NCBI GenBank assembly: GCA_035222895.1
Contig: JAVYIG010000406.1
Span: forward strand, 58,501-122,500
Length of the DNA stretch: 64,000 bases
Origin: Strongylocentrotus droebachiensis
Lineage: Eukaryota; Echinodermata; Echinoidea; Camarodonta; Strongylocentrotidae
Reading direction: 5' to 3'
Both the position numbers and the translations under genes were made by a program. Below, piece after piece: positions 54,601 through 64,000 of this stretch. The stretch's first letter is position 1, and each line of letters opens with the position of its first letter. The notes under the pieces were generated by a model, which worked only from the letters and a program-made list of their open reading frames with translations, was not told the DNA's origin and did not search any database.

Positions 54601-57600
54601 TAAATTTTTAAAATGAAAGAAAATTAGCACATGACTGGGCGTGCCGTTCTCCCACAATTTAAGGGACAGTGCCCAGTAGGCTCATAATTCACAGGTCACC
54701 ATCTCCCATCCAGTAAAGACCTAACCTTGTACCATGAATACCCCCACCCCCCCCCCCTAAAAAAAAAAGGTAACAAAAAGTGAAATCTTAAAATTAACAA
54801 AAATTAGCAACATGACTGGGCGTGCCGTTCTCCCACAATAAAAGGGAAAGTGCCCAGTAGGCTCATAATTCACAGGTCACCATCTCCCAGCCAGTGAAGA
54901 CCTAACCTAGTACCATGAATCCCCCCCCCCCCCCAAAAAAAAGAAGAAAGAGGTCAAATCTTGAAATGAAAGAAAATTAGCACATGACTGGGCGTGCCGT
55001 TCTCCCACAATTTAAGGGACAGTGCCCAGTAGGCTCATAATTCACAGGTCACCATCTCCCAGCCAGTGAAGACCTAACCTTGTACCATGAATACCCACCC
55101 CCCCCCCCCCACGACCAAAAAAAAGGGAACAAAAAGTGAAATCTTAAAATTAACAAAAATTAGCAACATGACTGGGCGTGCCGTTCTCCCACAATAAAAG
55201 GGAAAGTGCCCAGTAGGCTCATAATTCACAGGTCACCATCTCCCAGCCAGTGAAGACCTAACCTAGTACCATGAATCCCCCCCCCCCCAAAAAAAAAAAG
55301 AAGAAAGAGGTCAAATCTTGAAATGAAAGAAAATTAGCACATGACTGGGCGTGCCGTTCTCCCACAATTTAAGGGACAGTGCCCAGTAGGCTCATAATTC
55401 ACAGGTCACCATCTCCCAGCCAGTGAAGACCTAACCTTGTACCATGAATACCCACCCCCCCCCCCCACGACCAAAAAAAAAGGGAACAAAAAGTGAAATC
55501 TTAAAATGAAAGAAAATTAACACATGACTGGGCGTGCCGTTCTCCCACAAGTTAAGGGACAGTGCCCAGTGGGCTCATAATTCACAGGTCACAATCTCCC
55601 AGCCAGTGAAGTCCTAACCTAGTACCATGAATACCCATCCCCCCCCCCAAAAAAAAAAAGAAGAAAGGCAAATCTTGAAATGAAAGAAAATTAGCACATG
55701 ACTGGGCGTGCCGTTCTCCCACAATTTAAGGGACAGTGCCCAGTAGGCTCATAATTCACAGGTCACCATCTCCCAGCCAGTAAAGACCTAACCTAGTTCC
55801 ATGAATACCCACCCCCCCCCCCCCCCAAAAAAAAAAAAAAAAAAAAGAAGAAAGAGGTCAAATCTTGAAATGAAAGAAAATTAGCACATGACTGGGCGTG
55901 CCGTTCTCCCACAATTTAAGGGACAGTGCCCAGTAGGCTCATAATTCACAGGTCACCATCTCCCAGCCAGTGAAGACCTAACCTAGTACCATGAATACCC
56001 ATCCCTTCCTCCAAAAAAAAATCTTTAAAAAAAGTAAATTTTTAAAATGAAAGAAAATTAGCACATGACTGGGCGTGCCGTTCTCCCACAATTTAAGGGA
56101 CAGTGCCCAGTAGGCTCATAATTCACAGGTCACCATCTCCCATCCAGTAAAGACCTAACCTTGTACCATGAATACCCCCACCCCCCCCCCCCTCAAAAAA
56201 AAAGGTAACAAAAAGTGAAATCTTAAAATGAAAGAAAATTAGCACATGACTGGGCGTGCCGTTCTCCCACAATAAAAGGGAAAGTGCCCAGTAGGCTCAT
56301 AATTCACAGGTCACCATCTCCCAGCCAGTGAAGACCTAACCTAGTACCATGAATCCCCCCCCCCCAAAAAAAAAAAAGAAGAAAGAGGTCAAATCTTGAA
56401 ATGAAAGAAAATTAGCACATGACTGGGCGTGCCGTTCTCCCACAATTTAAGGGACAGTGCCCAGTAGGCTCATAATTCACAGGTCACCATCTCCCAGCCA
56501 GTGAAGACCTAACCTTGTACCATGAATACCCAGCCTCCCACCCCCCCCCCCCCCCCCCAAAAAAAAAAGAAGAAAGGCAAATCTTGAAATGAAAGAAAAT
56601 TAGCACATGACTGGGCGTGCCGTTCTCCCACAATTTAAGGGACAGTGCCCAGTAGGCTCATAATTCACAGGTCACCATCTCCCAGCCAGTGAAGACCTAA
56701 CCTTGTACCATGAATTACCCCAAAAACAAAAGAAAAAAAGAAGAAAGAAGTCAAATCTTGAAATGAAAGAAAATTAGCACATGACTTGGCGTGCCGTTCT
56801 CCCAAAATTTAAGGGACAGTGCCCAGTAGGCTCATAATTCACAGGTCACCATCTCCAAGCCAGTGAAGACCCAACCTAGTACCATGAATCCCCCCCCCCC
56901 CAAAAAAAAAGAAGAAAGAAGTCAAATCTTAAAATATAAGAAAATTAGCACATGACTGGGCGTGCCGTTCTCCCACAATTTAAGGGACAGTGCCCAGTAG
57001 GCTCATAATTCACAGGTCACCATCATCCAGCCAGTGAAGACCCAACCTTGTACCATGAATACCCAGCCCCCCACCCCCCCCCCCAAAAAAAAAAAAGAAT
57101 AAAGAAGGCAAATCTTGAAATGAAAGAAAATTAGCACATGACTGGGCGTGCCGTTCTCCCACAATTTAAGGGACAGTGCCCAGTAGGCTCATAATTCACA
57201 GGTCACCATCTCCCAGCCAGTGAAGACCTAACAGAGTACCATGAATACCAAGCCCCCCCCCCCAAAAAAAAAATAAAAAAGAAGAAGAAAGAAGTCAAAT
57301 CTTGAAATGAAAGAAAATTAGCACATGACTGGGCGTGCCGTTCTCCCACAATTTAAGGGACAGTGCCCAGTAGGCTCATATTTCACAGGTCACCATCTCC
57401 CAGCCAGTGAAGACCTAACCTTGTACCATGAATACCTATCCCCCCCCCCCCCACGACCAAAAAAAAAGGTAACAAAAAGTGAAATCTTAAAATGAAAGAA
57501 AATTAACACATGACTGGGCGTGCCGTTCTCCCACAATTTAAGGGACAGTGCCCAGTGGGCTCATAATTCACAGGTCACCATCTCCAAGCCAGTGAAGACC

Positions 57601-60600
57601 TTACCTAGTTCCATGAATACCCCCCCCCCCAAAAAAAAAAAAAAAATGAAGAAAGGCAAATCTTGAAATGAAAGAAAATTAGCACATGACTGGGCGTGCC
57701 GTTCTCCCACAATTTAAGGGACAGTGCCCAGTAGGCTCATAATTCACAGGTCACCATCTCCCAGCCAGTGAAGACCTAACCTAGTACCATGAATACCCAG
57801 CCCCCGCCCCCACAAAAAAGGAAGAAGAAAGAGGTCAAATCTTGAAATGAAAGAAAATTAGCACATGACCGGGCGTGCCGTTCTCCCACAATTTAAGGGA
57901 CAGTGCCCAGTAGGCTCATAATTCACAGGTCACCATCTCCCAGCCAGTGAAGTCCTAACCTAGTACCATGAATACCCATCCCCCCCAAAAAAAAATGAAG
58001 AAAGGCAAATCTTGAAATGAAAGAAAATTAGCACATGACTGGGCGTGCCGTTCTCCCACAATTTAAGGGACAGTGCCTAGTAGGCTCATAATTCACAGGT
58101 CACCATCTCCCAGCCAGTGAAGACCTAACCTAGTACCATGAATCCCCCCCCCCCCAAAAAAAAAGAAGAAGAAAGAAGTCAAATCTTAAAATATAAGAAA
58201 ATTAGCATACGACTTGGCGTGCCGTTCTCCCACAATTTAAGGGACAGTGCCCAGTAGGCTCATAATTCACAGGTCACCATCTCCCAGCCAGTGAAGACCT
58301 AACCTAGTACCATGAATACCCAGCCTCCCACCCCCCCCCCCAAAAAAAAAAAAAGAAGAAAGGCAAATCTTGAAATGAAAGAAAATTAGCACATGACTGG
58401 GCGTGCCGTTCTCCCACAATTTAAGGGACAGTGCCCAGTAGGCTCATAATTCACAGGTCACCATCTCCCAGCCAGTGAAGACCTAACCTAGTACCATGAA
58501 TACCCATCCCTTCCTCCCAAAAAAAATCTTTAAAAAAAGTAAATTTTTAAAATGAAAGAAAATTAGCACATGACTGGGCGTGCCGTTCTCCCACAATTTA
58601 AGGGACAGTGCCCAGTAGGCTCATAATTCACAGGTCACCATCTCCCATCCAGTAAAGACCTAACCTTGTACCATGAATACCCCCACCCCCCCCCCTAAAA
58701 AAAAAAGGTAACAAAAAGTGAAATCTTAAAATTAACAAAAATTAGCAACATGACTGGGCGTGCCGTTCTCCCACAATAAAAGGGAAAGTGCCCAGTAGGC
58801 TCATAATTCACAGGTCACCATCTCCCAGCCAGTGAAGACCTAACCTAGTACCATGAATCCCCCCCCCCCCCAAAAAAAAAAGAAGAAAGAGGTCAAATCT
58901 TGAAATGAAAGAAAATTAGCACATGACTGGGCGTGCCGTTCTCCCACAATTTAAGGGACAGTGCCCAGTAGGCTCATAATTCACAGGTCACCATCTCCCA
59001 GCCAGTGAAGACCTAACCTTGTACCATGAATACCCACCCCCCCCCCCCCACGACCAAAAAAAAGGGAACAAAAAGTGAAATCTTAAAATTAACAAAAATT
59101 AGCAACATGACTGGGCGTGCCGTTCTCCCACAATAAAAGGGAAAGTGCCCAGTAGGCTCATAATTCACAGGTCACCATCTCCCAGCCAGTGAAGACCTAA
59201 CCTAGTACCATGAATCCCCCCCCCCCAAAAAAAAAAAAGAAGAAAGAGGTCAAATCTTGAAATGAAAGAAAATTAGCACATGACTGGGCGTGCCGTTCTC
59301 CCACAATTTAAGGGACAGTGCCCAGTAGGCTCATAATTCACAGGTCACCATCTCCCAGCCAGTGAAGACCTAACCTTGTACCATGAATACCCACCCCCCC
59401 CCCCCCCCACGACCAAAAAAAAAGGGAACAAAAAGTGAAATCTTAAAATGAAAGAAAATTAACACATGACTGGGCGTGCCGTTCTCCCACAAGTTAAGGG
59501 ACAGTGCCCAGTGGGCTCATAATTCACAGGTCACCATCTCCCAGCCAGTGAAGTCCTAACCTAGTACCATGAATACCCATCCCCCCCCCCAAAAAAAAAA
59601 AGAAGAAAGGCAAATCTTGAAATGAAAGAAAATTAGCACATGACTGGGCGTGCCGTTCTCCCACAATTTAAGGGACAGTGCCCAGTAGGCTCATAATTCA
59701 CAGGTCACCATCTCCCAGCCAGTAAAGACCTAACCTAGTTCCATGAATACCCACCCCCCCCCCAAAAAAAAAAAAAAAAAAAAAGAAGAAAGAGGTCAAA
59801 TCTTGAAATGAAAGAAAATTAGCACATGACTGGGCGTGCCGTTCTCCCACAATTTAAGGGACAGTGCCCAGTAGGCTCATAATTCACAGGTCACCATCTC
59901 CCAGCCAGTGAAGACCTAACCTAGTACCATGAATACCCATCCCTTCCTCCCAAAAAAAATCTTTAAAAAAAGTAAATTTTTAAAATGAAAGAAAATTAGC
60001 ACATGACTGGGCGTGCCGTTCTCCCACAATTTAAGGGACAGTGCCCAGTAGGCTCATAATTCACAGGTCACCATCTCCCATCCAGTAAAGACCTAACCTT
60101 GTACCATGAATACCCCCACCCCCCCCCCCTCTCAAAAAAAAAGGTAACAAAAAGTGAAATCTTAAAATGAAAGAAAATTAGCACATGACTGGGCGTGCCG
60201 TTCTCCCACAATAAAAGGGAAAGTGCCCAGTAGGCTCATAATTCACAGGTCACCATCTCCCAGCCAGTGAAGACCTAACCTAGTACCATGAATCCCCCCC
60301 CCCCCCCAAAAAAAAAGAAGAAAGAGGTCAAATCTTGAAATGAAAGAAAATTAGCACATGACTGGGCGTGCCGTTCTCCCACAATTTAAGGGACAGTGCC
60401 CAGTAGGCTCATAATTCACAGGTCACCATCTCCCAGCCAGTGAAGACCTAACCTTGTACCATGAATACCCACCCCCCCCCCCCCCACGACCAAAAAAAAA
60501 GGGAACAAAAAGTGAAATCTTAAAATGAAAGAAAATTAACACATGACTGGGCGTGCCGTTCTCCCACAAGTTAAGGGACAGTGCCCAGTGGGCTCATAAT

Positions 60601-63600
60601 TCACAGGTCACCATCTCCCAGCCAGTGAAGTCCTAACCTAGTACCATGAATACCCATCCCCCCCCAAAAAAAAAAAGAAGAAAGGCAAATCTTGAAATGA
60701 AAGAAAATTAGCACATGACTGGGCGTGCCGTTCTCCCACAATTTAAGGGACAGTGCCCAGTAGGCTCATAATTCACAGGTCACCATCTCCCAGCCAGTGA
60801 AGACCTAACCTTGTACCATGAATTACCCCCCCCCCCCCCCAAAAAAAAAAAAAAAAAGAAGAAAGAAGTCAAATCTTGAAATGAAAGAAAATTAGCACAT
60901 GACTGGGCGTGCCGTTCTCCCACAATTTAAGGGACAGTGCACAGTAGGCTCATAATTCACAGGTCACCATCTCCCAGCCAGTGAAGACCTAACCTAGTAC
61001 CACGAATCCCCCCCCCCCCAAAAAAAAAAAGAAGAAGAAAGAAGTCAAATCTTAAAATATAAGAAAATTAGCATATGACTTGGCGTGCCGTTCTCCCACA
61101 ATTTAAGGGACAGTGCCCAGTAGGCTCATAATTCACAGGTCACCATCTCCCAGCCAGTGAAGACCTAACCTAGTACCATGAATACCCAGCCCCCCACCCC
61201 CCCCCCCCCAAAAAAAAGAAAAAAGAGGTCAAATCTTGAAATGAAAGAAAATTAGCACATGACTGGGCGTGCCGTTCTCCCACAATTTAAGGGACAGTGC
61301 CCAGTAGGCTCATAATTCACAGGTCACCATCTCCCAGCCAGTGAAGACCTTACCTAGTACCATGAATCCCCCCCCCCCAAAAAAAAAAGAAGAAGAAAGA
61401 GGTCAAATCTTGAAATGAAAGAAAATTAGCACATGACTGGGCGTGCCGTTCTCCCACAATTTAAGGGACAATGCCCAGTAGGCTCATAATTCACAGGTCA
61501 CCATCTCCCAGCCAGTGAAGACCTAACCTAGTACCATGAATACCCATCCCCCCCCCCCAAAAAAAAAAAAAAAAAATCTTTAAAAAAAAAGTAAAATTTT
61601 AAAATGAAAAAAAATTAGCACATGACTGGGCGTGCCGTTCTCCCACAATTTAAGGGACAGTGCCCAGTAGGCTCGTAATTCACAGGTCACCATCTCCCAG
61701 CCAGTGAAGACCTAACCTTGTACCATGAATTACCCCCCCCCCCCAAAAAAAAAAAAAAAAAAAAAAAAAATAAGAAAGAAGTCAAATCTTGAAATGAAAG
61801 AAAATTAGCACATGACTGGGCGTGCCGTTCTCCCACAATTTAAGGGACAGTGCCCAGTAGGCTCATAATTCACAGGTCACCATCTCCCAGCCAGTAAAGA
61901 CCTAACCTAGTTCCATGAATACCCACCCCCCCCCCCCCCCCCAAAAAAAAAAAGAAGAAAGAGGTCAAATCTTGAAATGAAAGAAAATTAGCACATGACT
62001 GGGCGTGCCGTTCTCCCACAATTTAAGGGACAGTGCCCAGTAGGCTCATAATTCACAGGTCACCATCTCCCAGCCAGTGAAGACCTAACCTAGTACCATG
62101 AATACCCATCCCCCCCCCCAAAAAAAAAAAAAAAAAAAAAAATCTTTAAAAAAAAGTAAAATTTTAAAATGAAAGAAAATTAGCACATGACTGGGCGTGC
62201 CGTTCTCCCACAATTTAAGGGACAGTGCCCAGTGGGCTCATAATTCACAGGTCACCATCTCCCAGCCAGTGAAGACCTAACCTTGTACCATGAATTACCC
62301 CCCCCCCCCAAAAAAAAAAATAAAAAAAAATAAAAAATAAGAAAGAAGTCAAATCTTGAAATGAAAGAAAATTAGCACATGACTGGGCGTGCCGTTCTCC
62401 CACAATTTAAGGGACAGTGCCCAGTAGGCTCATAATTCACAGGTCACCATCTCCCAGCCAGTAAAGACCTAACCTAGTTCCATGAATACCCATCCCCCCC
62501 CCCCCCCCAAAAAAAAAAGAAGAAAGAGGTCAAATCTTGAAATGAAAGAAAATTAGCACATGACTGGGCGTGCCGTTCTCCCACAATTTAAGGGACAGTG
62601 CCCAGTAGGCTCATAATTCACAGGTCACCATCTCCCAGCCAGTGAAGACCTAACCTTGTACCATGAATACCCACCCCCCCCCCCCCACGACCAAAAAAAA
62701 AGGGAACAAAAAGTGAAATCTTAAAATGAAAGAAAATTAACACATGACTGGGCGTGCCGTTCTCCCACAAGTTAAGGGACAGTGCCCAGTGGGCTCATAA
62801 TTCACAGGTCACCATCTCCCAGCCAGTGAAGTCCTAACCTAGTACCATGAATACCCATCCCCCCCCCCCAAAAAAAAAAGAAGAAAGGCAAATCTTGAAA
62901 TGAAAGAAAATTAGCACATGACTGGGCGTGCCGTTCTCCCACAATTTAAGGGACAGTGCCCAGTAGGCTCATAATTCACAGGTCACCATCTCCCAGCCAG
63001 TAAAGACCTAACCTAGTTCCATGAATACCCACCCCCCCCAAAAAAAAAAAAAAAAAAAAGAAGAAAGAGGTCAAATCTTGAAATGAAAGAAAATTAGCAC
63101 ATGACTGGGCGTGCCGTTCTCCCACAATTTAAGGGACAGTGCCCAGTAGGCTCATAATTCACAGGTCACCATCTCCCAGCCAGTGAAGACCTAACCTAGT
63201 ACCATGAATACCCATCCCTTCCTCCCAAAAAAAATCTTTAAAAAAAGTAAATTTTTAAAATGAAAGAAAATTAGCACATGACTGGGCGTGCCGTTCTCCC
63301 ACAATTTAAGGGACAGTGCCCAGTAGGCTCATAATTCACAGGTCACCATCTCCCATCCAGTAAAGACCTAACCTTGTACCATGAATACCCCCACCCCCCC
63401 CCCCCTCAAAAAAAAAGGTAACAAAAAGTGAAATCTTAAAATGAAAGAAAATTAGCACATGACTGGGCGTGCCGTTCTCCCACAATAAAAGGGAAAGTGC
63501 CCAGTAGGCTCATAATTCACAGGTCACCATCTCCCAGCCAGTGAAGACCTAACCTAGTACCATGAATCCCCCCCCCCCCAAAAAAAAAAGAAGAAAGAGG

Positions 63601-64000
63601 TCAAATCTTGAAATGAAAGAAAATTAGCACATGACTGGGCGTGCCGTTCTCCCACAATTTAAGGGACAGTGCCCAGTAGGCTCATAATTCACAGGTCACC
63701 ATCTCCCAGCCAGTGAAGACCTAACCTTGTACCATGAATACCCACCCCCCCCTCCCCCCCACGACCAAAAAAAAAGGGAACAAAAAGTGAAATCTTAAAA
63801 TGAAAGAAAATTAACACATGACTGGGCGTGCCGTTCTCCCACAAGTTAAGGGACAGTGCCCAGTGGGCTCATAATTCACAGGTCACCATCTCCCAGCCAG
63901 TGAAGTCCTAACCTAGTACCATGAATACCCATCCCCCCCCCCAAAAAAAAAAGAAGAAAGGCAAATCTTGAAATGAAAGAAAATTAGCACATGACTGGGC
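48605..64000. repeat. Satellite DNA array, about 180-bp monomers, poly(C)-poly(A) junction in each
   Basis: Continuous head-to-tail array to the window end, roughly 85 monomers of 168-195 bp. Order within a monomer: ATGACTGGGCGTGCCGTTCT, CCCACAATTTAAGGGACAGT, GCCCAGTAGGCTCATAATTC, ACAGGTCACCATCTCCCAGC, CAGTGAAGACCTAACCT, ACCATGAATACCC, a C-run (about 6-20) directly followed by an A-run, then GAAGAAAG.CAAATCTTGAAATG. Length variation is mostly in the C/A runs. The first five or six monomers (48605-49600) are divergent, the interior is highly homogeneous. Higher-order copies: a block of about 1968 bp (marker at 50981, 52949) and about 3.76 kb (52949, 56712). No ORF. Confidence 0.97.

Noticed and set aside
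48605..64000. CRISPR-like array of regular repeats
   Set aside because: The monomers are almost entirely repeat, without unique spacers of constant size, and the context is animal nuclear DNA; this is a satellite.

Overview
The window is 64 kb of AT-rich animal nuclear DNA with spliced genes, long repeat-filled introns, DNA-transposon relics and satellite arrays. It looks like an echinoderm, most likely a sea urchin. The grounds are the SINE/LINE tails carrying the AAAGCGC...GCGCTATATAA...(ATT)n motif, the small TTAAAGG-ended foldback elements, the abundant TAGGCCTA-type motifs and the invertebrate-type proteins. This assignment is an inference; no database was searched.

Two protein-coding genes can be reconstructed exon by exon with consistent splice phases. 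BRCC36 (BRCC3), a JAMM/MPN+ Lys63 deubiquitinase, lies on the + strand at 3988-10756 (6 coding exons, 265 aa). Its second intron is a textbook U12-type AT-AC intron. A CEP63/DEUP1-family centriole-assembly coiled-coil protein lies on the - strand at 31181-15771 (15 coding exons, 770 aa), with a probable 5' UTR exon near 33173. The genes are convergent, with stop codons about 5 kb apart. Both act in processes tied to genome stability and centrosomes/spindle poles, but co-regulation is not shown by the sequence.

In both genes the terminal-exon sequence, including the stop codon, has been tandemly duplicated into the 3' flank as decayed copies. The acceptor half of CEP63 exon 14 is also triplicated, and its extra copies carry an in-frame stop.

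Introns and spacers are dense with non-autonomous elements. They include a family with GGGGTGTTTCACAAAG ends (four copies), a piggyBac-like element flanked by TTAA, a hAT-like insertion nested in another repeat (with an intact copy of the host repeat elsewhere in the window), several long foldbacks, and two repeat families that carry AGGTCA direct repeats.

From about 34.4 to 39.7 kb there is a 5.4-kb G-rich minisatellite with a 20-bp unit and higher-order repeats. From 39.8 to 48.5 kb I recognise no gene; there is a 1-kb foldback element, two short tandem arrays and SINE tails. From about 48.6 kb to the end of the window (at least 15.4 kb) lies a satellite of about 180-bp monomers, each with a poly(C)-poly(A) junction and a conserved potential hairpin. 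It has a decayed left edge and nested higher-order duplications.
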